Made by a program: the position numbers and the translations under genes. This document shows, in pieces, positions 45,861 to 56,938 of a stretch of 64,000 nt of DNA (position 1 is the stretch's first letter; each line of letters starts with the position of its first letter). Origin of the DNA: Nelumbo lutea. Lineage: Eukaryota > Streptophyta > Magnoliopsida > Proteales > Nelumbonaceae. Under the pieces are notes generated by a model. It did no database searches. It saw only the letters and a program-made list of their open reading frames with translations, and had not been told where the DNA came from. Where the stretch lies: positions 104,901,254-104,965,253 of the forward strand of contig JAKGHH010000002.1 of the NCBI GenBank assembly GCA_022828595.1, read 5' to 3'.

Positions 45861-46900
45861 ATAGTTTCATAGTTCTACAACGCTATAGATTCTCAAGTCA
45901 TCGGTTTGGAAAGCAATTATCAATAAGTTCCATTCTACCTTCTTTACAATGCAACACCCTTGATTGCTATTACTGGGAGAACTCACTTTGCAGCTTCCAA
46001 AAATAGCAGCTAACACTTTAATCGAGTGGTCTCTTGTCGCCGCCCCAAAACATGTTTTTCCTTGAGTAATGAAGCTACCATCCACATTGACTTTAACACA
46101 ACCAAAACCTAGAGGGACCTAAAAAGAGTTTATGCTAACCTGATTAAGAACTAGAGAAGAAGGCTGCCATTTTTGTGGGGAAGTCAACTTCCTCTCCTTT
46201 ATCGTCCTGTTAATAACAATCAAAGTAGCAGAATGATCTATTTTAGTGTTTTAAAAAATATAAGCATTTCTACTATTCCAATTTGACCACAAAAATATAG
46301 TAGAGACAATCAATAAATATTATTTTTTCTCTTTTTTGATTTGAACAAAAATCAATCCACCATTTGAACCAATCACTAAAAGAGTTAAAAGCTGTAAAGA
46401 CTTATGTTTAGAGATTTAAAATGTTTGCAAACCAAGTGACCTTAGCATGGTCACATATAAATAACACATGGATTATTGATTCCTTCTAATTTGAACAGAT
46501 CTGACATGTGTCATTCTCCCAGTTAGCTCTATTTATTAGGTTTTCCTTGACAACTATTGCACCCAAACAACATTTCCATATAAACATTTTAATCTTTGGA
46601 TCAATGTTCATCTTCCATAAAGCTTAGTTTGGAAGGAGTACAAATACAAATATGTAGGCTGCAAAACCTTATATTTTATATTATTTCATATGTATATGTA
46701 GTGTACATATTTGTATTTATACTCCTTCCAATGCTTAAGGATTTCCAACGATTTTTTTTAGAGGTTCCATTATTTTTCTACTTGCTTTGGAAACAACATT
46801 TGCTTCCGTGCATAACTTTTTTTTGCCGCAAAATAAGCTGATTTCAATGAGAATAGACCATTTCAACTAGAAATCCATCTTATAAGGTTTTGCCGCAAAA
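45860..46900 (-). pseudogene. LINE fragment: RNase H and zinc-binding region
   Basis: RNase H start MDGSFITQGKTCFGAATRD at 46085 and downward, with frameshifts. 46400-46600 resembles the zf-RVT region of the LINE at 34500-34700. A 106-bp foldback sits inside it at 46627-46732. Confidence 0.62.
46627..46732. mobile_element. 106-bp foldback element
   Basis: Arms GTTTGGAAGGAGTACAAATA and, reverse-complemented from the right, ATTGGAAGGAGTATAAATA. GCTTA flanks both ends (46622-46626, 46733-46737). Partial relatives are at 34218-34303 and 33120-33170. Confidence 0.72.
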
Positions 46901-47038
46901 TATTTATACTCCTATCTTGCCTATTCTCATTTGTAAGAGAGATATGGACCGGCAATGGGCCAACAAAAAGATGTTCCAACATCCAAATGTAACACCGCAC
47001 ATGACACATCTCACCAAGTTTGTATCACTTGAGTTCTA

Positions 47039-47183
47039 ATCAGCCCCCCCACAACGTCCCACGACACATCCCCGCTGTGTATTGGGAACATCTCTCGATG
47101 ATAATATAAAAATGATGATGTCATCGAGAGAGATGTTCCCAATACACAGCGGGGATGTGCTGTGGGACATTGTGGGGGGCTGA
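47039..47183. repeat. Near-perfect 145-bp foldback
   Basis: Arms 47039-47102 and 47120-47183 pair almost completely around a 17-base loop, with a handful of mismatches and a 2-base indel. Weaker direct similarity (TTCCAAC...ACACATCTCA) flanks it at about 46970 and 47215. Confidence 0.85.
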
Positions 47184-47257
47184 TTTGATCTCGGATCACT
47201 TACCAATAAAATAGGTTCCAACCCTCTACTAACATGGTCTCACACCACACATCTCAT

Positions 47258-47532
47258 CATGGTTTTTGAAACCGGACCGGATCGAACGGTTGGACCAGAA
47301 AAATCGATAATCGATTAGGTGACCGGTTCCATTTTTCTCAAAAGCCGGATTTTCCCAAAAGTCATTGATTTTGGTCAGCAAATTGTTGACCCAGACGGTT
47401 AGCCGTTCAAATGGTTTTGATCATTTTTATTTTTTTAATGTTTTTTATTTTTTTGTCAGGATGGACTGACCGTTCAACCTGAAAATCGAACGCTGACTGG
47501 TTAATTCTCCGGGTCGGTTTTAAAAAACCTCG
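47258..47532. mobile_element. hAT-like MITE with perfect 8-bp target duplication
   Basis: CATCTCAT at 47250-47257 and 47533-47540. Ends CATGGTTTTTGAAACCGG and, reverse-complemented, CGAGGTTTTTTAAAACCG. The interior has AACCGTTCAA words as in the element at 31967-32555. It split an older inverted pair: caaccctctac near 47217 and its complement near 47612. Confidence 0.85.
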
Positions 47533-47832
47533 CATCTCATAGATGGCGGGTCTCACTTTAATGGTGGAGCAAGTCTGATGGTGAGATAGCGCGGTGTTAG
47601 ATCAAATTGATAGAGGGTTGGAGTGTTTTGTTGGCAGAAAATCCCAACTCCATCTCACCAAAACACATTATTAACTACGAGTCTGCGACCCGTATGTTGG
47701 AAGCTATTTTGTTGGAAAAAGATCCGGACTCGCGGAAAGGCGGTAGTCAGTCCCCCGACTCAGAGCCGACAACGACCCAACCCGGACGAAGGCGGGATTT
47801 GGTCTCCGCTACGAGAAGGTAAAAAGGCGTAA

Positions 47833-47958
47833 AAACCTTTTTCCATCAGACCAGCCGGACAAAACAGTCCGCCAGTTAGCCCGGCAGCTGCAGAAGTATC
47901 AAAACAACTGAAAATAATCCTCGCAGAAGAGCGAAACGACGAAAGAACCCAAAGACTA
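47833..47958 (+). other. Probable 5' leader of the RBP gene
   Basis: GC-balanced sequence unlike the AT-rich surroundings. The exon 1 frame stays open upstream to a TAA at 47830-47832 but contains no ATG before 47959. No TATA box was recognised. Confidence 0.45.
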
Positions 47959-48162
47959 ATGGAGTCACACGCGCATCAACAGGCGCAACAACATTGGGTG
48001 ATGAGCGCACAGCCTCAAACCCACCAACCTTCGACATACGCCTCTTCTCAACCCTACCGCCAGCCTACCTCCATCGACGAGATTCGAACTCTCTGGATTG
48101 GCGACTTGCAGTACTGGGTCGACGAAAGCTACCTCCATAGCTGCTTCGCCCACACTGGCGAG
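47959..48162 (+). CDS. RBP47B': RBP45/47-type RNA-binding protein, exon 1
   Basis: 68 codons from ATG at 47959 to the donor GAG/GTCAGT. A glutamine-, serine- and proline-rich N-terminus of about 37 residues is followed by DEIRTLWIGDLQYWVDESYL and HSCFAHTGE, the first part of RRM1; LWIGDL is the RNP2 motif. These nuclear proteins bind poly(A)/U-rich RNA through three RRMs and are about 400 residues long, so only a sixth is here. The VDE after DLQYW and the short N-terminus fit the RBP47B' branch best. The next exon should open with VSVK-I-RNK; none was found before 64000, so the first intron would exceed 15.8 kb. Alternatively this is a stranded exon. Confidence 0.85.
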
Positions 48163-49200
48163 GTCAGTATACGTCTAAATAGACCATCTCCATTCAGGGT
48201 TTTCTTCAGAAAAATAATTTATATGTGCCGCCGTCGTTTCTAATTGTTATACGGGAATTTAGACATGGGAAGTGATTTGTATGGTTACTCTTCTATTCAT
48301 GACATAATTTTGCGCAAGAGAACACTAGGTTCAGATCCCCCAACGCGTGGGTGAAGTTATTATAAATTTACAATCACTTCCAATCCCATTTAGGTTGGTG
48401 CCTCCACAACGTTTCCTCCCTGTCCAAAGTCGTCCGTATTTTTATATCCGTGGTTTGTTAGACTTGGGGAAATGTAGTTTTGCTTCTTGTTGCAGTGTAC
48501 ATTTGTGTACAGAAACAAACAGGAACAACCAGTTTAGCTCGAAAACAACATAAATTTTAGATAAATGGTTTCTGAATCGAACACTCTTCATTAGAATAAA
48601 TTCTCTGTAATTTCTGAAGCATGATAAATAGTCATCCTTAAAATAACGACACCCTCTTAGATCCTCATCTTTGATCTAAAGGTCTTATGATGGTCAGCCT
48701 TTAGGATTCATCGTTCTGTCAAGTATTCACCCAACTCAGCAAACAGAAGAAAGAACTATTAGGAATAGGAGAACCCAAGAATAGCCTATTAACATCAGTA
48801 CAACAATGTAGAGTAGTTGTTAAGCCCAAAAGAGGCTTGTGCCATCATACTCAAGTCAACTCAAGTAAACAAAGCTTTGTTCCGGTTATATGGGTTTGGC
48901 TACATGTTCTTATTTCACCATTCCACTCTATTTAGGGCTAAATTCATTGTCCGATTGTTAGCCCTCGTATTATTTATTCTACCTTAATCCATGCTATTTT
49001 AGCCCTCCTAATTTATATAAATCTTTCAATTTGTTTTAAACCACTCATCTATCAAAAAAAATAAAAGTTTTAAACCACTCTTGTTATTGACGGTCTTCTT
49101 GCTTAAAGAGTAATTTTTCTTGTACCTGTACAATCATAGTATACAAAAAAGCTTTTGATTTGGGCTGCAGGCCCAAGGCTTTTGTTTCTCTCCTCTTCCT
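48163..49200 (+). other. Start of RBP intron 1
   Basis: Mostly AT-rich. A tRNA B-box-like GGTTCAGATCC lies at about 48330. At 48865-48910, caaagctttgttccggttatatgggtttggctacatg resembles the shared 3' end of plant Au-type SINEs and RTE LINEs. The two are too far apart to call one SINE. Confidence 0.4.
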
Positions 49201-49439
49201 CCCATAATTGTGAAGGAGACACCTAGGCAACCACAGGGCGCCCAGTCGCCTAGGTGCCTAGGTGATGCTTATGTGGTGAAATTTGAAAATATAAAATAAA
49301 GATCCCTACCCCTCTTAAGCTACTTTATTAGTTTTTGATGCTAACCAACATACCTGTGTACTGGCTATGAGCAATAAAACCATTCAAATAAAACATAAAA
49401 TGGTATCATATATACATCATACCTGTTTCAGGCCAACAA

Positions 49440-50220
49440 AAAGGGGGACACAGTGAAAAAGAGAGAGAAAAATAAGGGGGTGGAACCCTTGGTTTGTTCC
49501 CAAAATAAGTCATTGAGGGAGACTTAAAAACTGTGATGAAATGGTTGAAAAAGGGGAATGGGTGACCTGGCAGCTGAAGCATAATTTCAGAAGGTTCAAA
49601 TGGATGTCTAGAAATATGTCTATTCAGGTCGGTTGGGTTAGGAGATCGGTCAACAGCTTGGTTGATAGCTTAGCAAAGCAAGGGGTTCAAAGAACAGATA
49701 TGTTTTAGGCACTTTTGTAATTCTGTCTTGGCTTAGCTTCTATGTTGATTTCTTTGTAACTTCTTGTTGCATATTAATGCTTCTTACTTAATGAAAATTT
49801 TCAGAGTTATTGATAAAAAAAAAGTCGTCCAAGAGGATGCCTTGGACTATGTTTAAGGGGGTGGAAACCCTGTTCCAGGCTAATAAAAAGGGAGAATGTA
49901 GGGAAAAAGTAGAGAAAAATAAAGGGACAAAGCCCCTATTTTGTTCAAAGAAGAAAATGCATTATTAAAAAATAGTTCAAAAAATACAGGAAAATTTTAG
50001 AAAGTTGGGGCAGAGCCCCTGCTTCGTTCCCATATATATATATATATAGTACCAGGGTGATTTAAGGAAGAAGAAGGAAACAGAGCCCCTGTTTCGTCCC
50101 AAAAATATTTCTTTAATGTGTAGGAAAAAAATAGGATCACAGAACGACTTGGAACATTTAATAATAATAAGAAGAACAATGGAAACTTCTCAGTCTTGGA
50201 CCCTTGGTTCAGAACTCAAA
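49440..50220. repeat. Cluster of GGGGC(N)GAGCCCC hairpin motifs
   Basis: At least four variants (about 49470, 49930, 50010, 50075) have the form agGGG-nnGAGCCCCtgtttcgt, each able to form a short hairpin. Another lies near 50825. They match the better preserved tandem array at 53555-53960. Confidence 0.6.
49540..49815 (+). pseudogene. LINE 3' end (RNase H C-terminus and tail)
   Basis: WVTWQLKHNFRRFKWMSRNM and VNSLVDSLAKQGVQRTDMF, then a stop and a short 3' UTR ending TTATTGATAAAAAAAAA at about 49810. It lies within the hairpin-motif cluster. Confidence 0.75.
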
Positions 50221-51110
50221 CCCAAAGAAACTTTTGTAGCTTTAATAAAAAAAGAATTATCTTAATAGAAAAATTGTAAGATACAACCGGTTGTATTCTA
50301 ATAAAATAATACCAACCACTAAAATGATATAATACATATCCACATTAAAAAAAAATGCTATAATATGTATATGGGTGAGTGCTTAATATGAAAAGCATCT
50401 TGGTGTTGGGTGAGGTGACCTCTAAAAATCACCTAGTTGCCTAGGTGTTGCCTTGACAACTATGTAGGCAACAAGGTGCCCTTGGAGTTGGAGGGTCGCC
50501 TCACCTAATCACCAAGCAAATTTGTACATGGTGTTTTGAAATAGTTTATAATTTTTTTAAATGATAATTATAATTATAAAATAGATATTGTTAAACTAAA
50601 ATATCCATTTTTGTGTGTCAGTATGTTATTTTTTATTATTTTCTAATTTTTTAGGGTTTAATCAACACACACATTTTTAAATGCTGTCTTGAACCCTCAA
50701 AGACTTCAAAACTTGAAGGTCCTGAACCAATAAGTAATGAAGAACTTAAAATTTTGTCTAATCAACTCATTTTCTTCTTCTTCTTCCACCTCTTCTTTTT
50801 TTATCTTTTCTTATAACAGAAATAGGGGTTCAGCCCCTATATTTTCTGAATTTTATTTTCTTTCATCTTTTTCTTGTCACGAATATGCTGATTTTCTATA
50901 AAAAATATGTTGATTTTCTATACTTCAACTTGAAGCTTATACTTTGCTTACGAAAATTATAGATAACTATTAAGGAAATAGGGTTGCTAGTTGCTTTGGA
51001 ACCTAGGGAACTACCCTAGGATATATGATTTTTATTTACTTAAAAAATCCATTGCCTAGGAGACAAGGCACCCCTTTCGCCTAGCCTAGCCTTGGCTCTT
51101 TGAAAACTAT
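50221..51110. other. Spacer with CCTAGGC words
   Basis: 50400-50520 and 51045-51100 contain GCCTAGGTG, GCCTTGACAACTATG and CGCCTAGCC phrases that recur at 49220-49270, 54750-54800 and 56485-56525. Nothing coding recognised. Confidence 0.5.
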
Positions 51111-51119
51111 GCCTCCTCC

Positions 51120-51154
51120 TCTTCCTCTCTTTACTCTCTCCCTCCCTCCCTCCC

Positions 51155-51198
<44 letters not shown>

Positions 51199-51200
51199 CC
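51120..51200. repeat. Compound (TCCC)n(TCTG)n(TC)n microsatellite
   Basis: Three successive pyrimidine-strand repeats, about five units each of the tetranucleotides and nine of the dinucleotide. Confidence 0.93.
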
Positions 51201-51209
51201 CTCTTATAC

Positions 51210-52150
51210 TCTCTCAATGATCTCCACCACTAGATGGGATGCTGGTTGCTTGCATAGAGCTACTCTAGATGCTCCTCGGAAATCTATCTGTGATATACTT
51301 CTGCCTTCCTCAACCATGTTAGTTATGATTTGGCCTTGGGTCAAAAAATTAGATTGTGGGAAGATGTTTGAGTTGGGGAACATCCTCTTTTTGAGATCTT
51401 TCCATCCCTTTTTACACTCTCCATCCTTAAAAATAGACATGTGTGGCTGTGTCTAAGTTCATTTCCAAGCACTCTTCCCCCTTAGGGCTTAAGTGGAAGC
51501 TTGGCTTTACTAGGAATCTTAGAGAGTCTAAAATATCCAGTGTGTCAGATCTGCTAAGCTTGTTAAATTCAGTGGTTTTGAGGGAAGATGGTATGGATAC
51601 TAGGGTGTTGATTCCTACTTTTGCTGGGATTTTCTTATTTAAGTCTTTCTTCAAGTCCCTTGTAGCCACCTACCTGTCTCCTTCTTTCCCTATGAAGGAA
51701 GTTTGGTGTCCCCCATTACATCAACAGTAAGTGCTTTCTGTTGGAAAGTGTTTCATGGTTGTATTAACACTGCTGATATGATCTTAAGGAGAAGACCAAA
51801 TTGGTGCTTGTCCCCTAGCTGGTGTTTTTTATGTAAGTTGAATGGTGAGATTGTTTTTCATCTCTTAATCTCATGTCCTTTTGTTGACTTCTCTTTTTTG
51901 GGTGTAGGTGGTCCCCTCTTGTTAGCTTGTAAGGGTTGTTTAGCTTGTCTGCTTTTAGTTGCACTAAGATGAGGGCAAGACCTTGTGGAGATGTAGGTGG
52001 GCAGTGGTGGTCTGGTCAAGTTTGGGAAGAAAGAAATCTAAGTATCTTTGAAGGCAAAGAAGAAGCAAGGAAGTTTTGATAGAGGTAATAGCCTTAGAGT
52101 GGCACACTAAGATAGAGCCATCTTTTCTCTGGTTTTAAGATTGATGATTT
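51210..52150 (+). pseudogene. LINE fragment 1: region after reverse transcriptase
   Basis: KLGFTRNLRESKISSVSDLLSLL and AFCWKVFHGCINTADMILRR, WCLSPSWCFLCKLNGEIVFHLL (zf-RVT), then GRKKSKYL-like. It ends without RNase H. Frames are broken. It covers the same domain as the next fragment, so they are separate insertions in the same direction. Confidence 0.8.
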
Positions 52151-53530
52151 TTTCAGGTCTTGAGGTGCAATAGCTGATTCTTCCTCTCAAGGCTGAACCC
52201 ATATCAAAATTTGGTTTTGCAACGGAACTTGGTATAAATTGGGATTTTGGATTTAGGAGAGGTTTGAGAGATTCTGAGCTTGATTCCCTTGTCCTCTTAT
52301 TATCAAAGCTGGAAAATGTTTTCTTGGACCCTAACTCTCCAGATGGAAGAATTTGGTTCCCTTCACCTGATGGCCTTTTCTCTTGTGCTTCCTTTTTTTT
52401 AACCTTCTTGTTTTGTCAAAGTCTTTGGGGGAAACTTTCCCGATTAAAGAAATCTGGTGTAAATCTATCCCTTCTAAAGTACAAGCTTTGTGTTGGGAAG
52501 TATTCCTTGGGAAGATCAACACCTATGACTTGCTACAAAAAAGAACGCCAAACAAGTGCCTTTCTCCTCATGTGTGTATCCTTTGCAAGGAAAGTGGTGA
52601 GACCCTTCCTCATTTACTTGTTACCTGCTCTTTTGTGTCTTGTATATGGAAATACGTTGGTTCTCGCTTTGGTTGCAAATGGGATCCTCTACAGAATGTG
52701 GTAGGCCTATTCAATTCCAGTTTCTTAAGTCAACAAAAGACGAGAGGAAGAGTTATGTGGAGGACAGTGAGAGCAGTGCCAATTTTGACTGTATGGGAAG
52801 AAAGAAATCATAGAATTTTTAATGAGAAGAGCAAATCAAAGGAGGAACTGTTTGAAGCCATAACAGTAAGAACAGCACATTGGGTAAAAACTTTGGATCT
52901 CTTTTGAGAATTCTCAACAAATGACATAATACGAATATACGGTCCTGGACTGAAGTGGCACGAACAATTAGACCTGCAGAAAGTGTACAAATGGTTTGGA
53001 AACCTCCATCTTTCAATAAACTGAAGCTTAACTTTGATGGTAACTCATTGGGTAATCCAGGAAGGGCAGGATAGGTGTTTTTAAAACCACAAAGGAGTGG
53101 TGGTGGCATTATTTTCAGGTCCAACTGCCTTTGGAGATTCAGTACAGCTGAAATAATGGCTCTCTTACATGGATTAAGATTTGCTGTACATGTTGGAGTA
53201 AGGGAATTAGAAGTGGAAGGAGATTCTCAGTTAGTCATGTCTTGGTCCAAGAATATCAGATCAGCTCCATGGAAATACAGACATGCTTTTAGGGAGATCA
53301 ACACCTTGTCAAAGAGATTCAATTTCGCTTTTGGGTGGATAAGATCTGCAAATGGAATAGCAGATGCATTGGAAAAGCAAGGAGCTGATAGAGATGGCTT
53401 GTTTTGGGCTAAACCGTAATGTGATGCACTTTGGGATGCTGGGTGGGAATTCATCAGCCTTTTGGGAATTCTTTGTAACTGTAATTTGATGAGCTCTCGG
53501 GGATGACATCCCTGTCATTGTTTTTACTGC
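52151..53530 (+). pseudogene. LINE fragment 2: zinc-binding region and RNase H
   Basis: [20 protein letters not shown], then 52383-52907 with SKVQALCWEVFLGKINTYDL, CILCKESGETLPHLLVTC and WEERNHRIFNEKSKSK. RNase H follows from about 53000 (KLNFDGNSLGNPG, AEIMALLHGLRFAV, LEVEGDSQLVMSW, NGIADALEKQGADRDGLF). One frameshift lies near 53070. It is 5'-truncated but better preserved than fragment 1. Confidence 0.87.
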
Positions 53531-53554
53531 TACAGCTTTCAGACACCAGTGACA

Positions 53555-53990
53555 AAGAAATATGAAGAAATATGAAGAAGATATCTAGACCCAGAAAATC
53601 TGGTGAAAAAATATTAAAATAAAAGAAGAAATATGAAGAAGAAAAGAAGGGGCAGAACCCCTGTTTCAGACACCAATGGCAAGAACAAAAAAAGATGAAA
53701 AAATGCAAGAAAGTAAGAACAAAAGAAGGGGGCGGAGCCCCTGTTCTAGACTTAGAAAAGCTGGTGAAAAAATACTAAAATAAAAGAAGAATATGAAGAA
53801 TAAAAGAAGGGGCGGAGCCCCTGTTTCAGACACCAGTAATGAGAAAAAAAAAAGCTGAAAACATGCAAGAAATTTAAGAACAAAAGAACGGGGTGGAGCC
53901 CCTGTTTTAGTCCAATAAAATGATTCAAAAAGCTTGGGGAAAAGATACAAAAATGAAGAGGAGAAAAATGGGGTGTAACCACTGTTTTAA
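53555..53990. repeat. Higher-order tandem repeat with GGGGCGGAGCCCC hairpins
   Basis: Two 161-bp units start CTAGAC at 53585 and 53746. Each unit holds two sub-repeats, both ending aaaagaaggGGGCGGAGCCCCtgtt and separated by purine-rich spacers (GAAGAAATATGAAGAA). A partial unit follows to 53990. Confidence 0.85.
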
Positions 53991-54216
53991 ACTAGGAAAC
54001 GGAGAGCAAAACGAAGAAACTGATTAACTCCGTCGAAGATCTAATTTTGTTTTTACTTTCCTCACAACAAAAACATGATAACATGGAACAGGTTCTATTA
54101 TAAAAACTGAAACCAACCAATAAAATATTATATATTTTATGTTTATTTTTATTTAGTAAATATTATATATTATATATTTGTTTCAGCCCCCTAAGCATGT
54201 GTCGAACATATTTTTT
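53991..54216. other. AT-rich spacer
   Basis: Short TATATT-rich stretch; nothing recognised. Confidence 0.5.
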
Positions 54217-54224
54217 CCTAGCAT

Positions 54225-54734
54225 TAGGGGTGCAACTTGGGCAGGCGCAGCCTGGGCCTGAACCGGCCCAACCCGGAATTTTACACGGGCTGGGCTCGGG
54301 CCCAAGAAGTTGGTTTTTTTTATTTTTTTTTAATTTTTTGGGCCGGGCCTGGATCTAGCCCTTAGGTAGCCCAAACCCGGCCTGAGCCCTGCCCAATTAC
54401 AAGTGTTGCATACATAATTACATATATATACATGCATATTTGTATATATAACATTTGTATAGATATTTTGCATACATATTTATATACATACATAAATATA
54501 TGAATATATATTTGCATAAATACATTTATATATGTATAATTTTAGAGTGGGTCATTGACCAACCCAAGCGTAGCCCAGGCTTGAACCCTACTCGGGTGCA
54601 TCAAATTACAGGGCGGGTTGGGCTCGGATTAGGAAAATCGGGCTTGACCTCGGGCTCAGGCCTTAAGCCCAAATTTTAGGGCCGGACCTGGGTTGACCAT
54701 AAACTCAGCCCAACCCGCCCGACTTGTATCCCCA
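54225..54734. mobile_element. hAT-like MITE rich in GGGCC words
   Basis: Ends TAGGGGTGCAACTTGGGC and, reverse-complemented, TGGGGATACAAGTCGGGC. Flanking octamers CCTAGCAT (54217-54224) and CTTGGCAT (54735-54742) agree at six of eight. The middle is an AT-rich ATATATACATA tract. Confidence 0.7.
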
Positions 54735-54799
54735 CTTGGCATTTGGGCAAGGCGTTCTTAGAAAAGTGCCTAGTCGCCTAGGCACCACCTTAACAATTA

Positions 54800-55185
54800 T
54801 GCGTAGGTGATTCATTGAGGGCTGAAATTATGATTGTAATGGAAGGTACTCAAAAGGCTAAGGAATTGAATATTCGGAGTTGTCAATTGAAGGAGATTTG
54901 AAGCTGGTGATTCATTGGCTTCAAAAGGATGAGGAGGATGGGTGGTGGTGCTACATATATGAGAAAAGGAAAGTGAAGAGGTTATTACAGGGGATGGAGG
55001 TGACATTCAATTGGGCGAGAAAAGAAGTTTTATGCATTTTCTGAAACACTTGCTAAACAAGGGGTGGGAAGGGAGAGTTTATCTTGGGCTATGTTGTAAT
55101 TTGATTTGTCTTTGGGAAAAGCTGAGAGAGTTTATCTCTCCCCTTAGTCCTTAACGAAATTGTCTTTGTTATTGATAAAAAATGT
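54800..55185 (+). pseudogene. LINE RNase H fragment with tail
   Basis: LSIEGDLKLVIHWLQKDEED, then VTFNWARKEV and a frameshift, then the C-terminal end. The 3' UTR finishes TTATTGATAAAAAA at about 55185. 5'-truncated. Confidence 0.75.
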
Positions 55186-55680
55186 TTGGAGATAATAGAA
55201 AAAGAGGGATCTCCATATGGTGTTCATTTATCTAGAGAAAACATATAATGTAGAGTTCCTAAAGAGATAATATGGCAGGTCTATTCATCAACAAATATAT
55301 GGCAGGTCTTGGAAAAGAAAGGAGTCCCCATTGGGTATATAAATCTAATTAAGGATATGCATGTGGGTGCAATAACCAATGTTAGAACACTTGTGGGAGG
55401 GACATCAGAATTTTCAGTTATAATGGATCTTCACCAAGGTTCAGCACTTAGCTCTTATTTATTTGCATTTGTCATAGATGAATTGACTAGACATATTCAC
55501 AAAGAGGTCCTATGTGCATGTTGTTTGCTGATGACGTTGTTTTAATTGATGAAACTAATGGAGGATGAAAATTGAACTGCAAAATTAAGTATATGTACAT
55601 ACCCTAGAAAGAAGCGGTTTCAAAGTAAGTAGGATTAAAACAGAATGTATGATTTGTAATTTTAATAGTAATAAGAATGC

Positions 55681-56053
55681 TGTAGAGAACACTGAGGTGG
55701 GCCCCACAGCTGTGGTCCCCACTGTGTTCGTATGACAGCATGTTTAACTTTTATTAGTCATGTCAGTGTTAGTTGGTAGTCAGCTTGTTATTTCAGTTCG
55801 TTATTTATTTCAGTCTTTTATTTGTTTTATTTGCCATGTAAGTATTAAGGGCAGTTCTGTCCTTTCCTTCATGTAGTGAACATAACCTATAAATACTAAG
55901 AGAGTGGCGGCGGCAGAATCATTCAATCTGTCCCTCCTTTCAAAACCCTTGTGCACTTCTGCTTCTTCTTCTTCCTTCTTCCTCTTCCTTCTATTTTTTC
56001 TCAATCCGAAATCAGTTGGGATTCAAGACTGATTGTAGTCTTGATTGACTACT
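55681..56053 (+). mobile_element. Solo LTR 1 (family TGTAGAGAAC...ACT)
   Basis: 373 bp with AATGC at 55676-55680 and 56054-56058. It starts TGTAGAGAAC and ends GACTACT rather than CA. A TATA-like ATAAATACT precedes a GTGGCGGCGGC leader. The same LTR occurs reversed at 58700-59080. Confidence 0.9.
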
Positions 56054-56938
56054 AATGCAAAGGGGGATAAACTTAGAATTGGATATCAAGAGTTCGGGGA
56101 AAACAGAATGTGACCTTTTCTGGTATCTTGGTTCGATAATTAACAAGGGAGAGATTGGGGAGGATGCTGCCCATAGAATTAGGGGAGGATGGGCCAAATG
56201 GAGGGGTGCATCCGAAGTTTTATGTGATAGATGAATGCCACTTATATTGAAAGGAAAATTTTATTAAATGGTCGTAAGGCCAACTATGTTGTATTGGAGC
56301 GGAATGTTGGGTAGTCAAAAACATGTCCAAAAAATGAATGTGGCGAAAATGTGTATGTGGAGATGGATGAGTGGGAAAACTAGAATGGATGGGGTCAAGA
56401 ATGAAGTCATTTGAAAGATCCTGGGAGTAGCTCCAATAGGTGATAAAATGAGAGAAAGTAGACATTGATTTAAAAGGTGTGTGTAGGCACCCAGGCGAGG
56501 TGCATACCTTAGAATGTGCCTAGGTCCCAACTCCCAAGCACATCACTTTCAAAAGGTGTGCCCCTGGACCACAAGTCAGCAGCAGGGATTGTTATGTTTA
56601 TGTATTTAAATTTGAGCTAATAGGCTTTTTTAGAACATTTAGTTTAAATTTGACGTTTGATTTTTTTAATTAATACTATTTTTAATATTTTTTTTTGAAA
56701 GGTAGTGTAACTTTATTCAAAACAAAAACTCAATTACAGACTGAAATCAGACCCAAGAAGGCAGTCCGAAAAACAGCCGGATTACAACCTCCACCAGGAG
56801 CAAGACTGAAACAAATAAGACAAGCTTAGATTTCTGAACTCCCCAGAAGTGGAAATCTAAGAAATCAGCTTGCCCACTGCTCTCTGAATTACATCATCAA
56901 GACTTTTGGATCTATTATAGAAAATTCTACTGTTCCTT

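Noticed and set aside
47607..47822. Possible upstream coding exon of the RBP gene
   Set aside because: Different frame from exon 1, no family similarity, and it begins in MITE-derived sequence.
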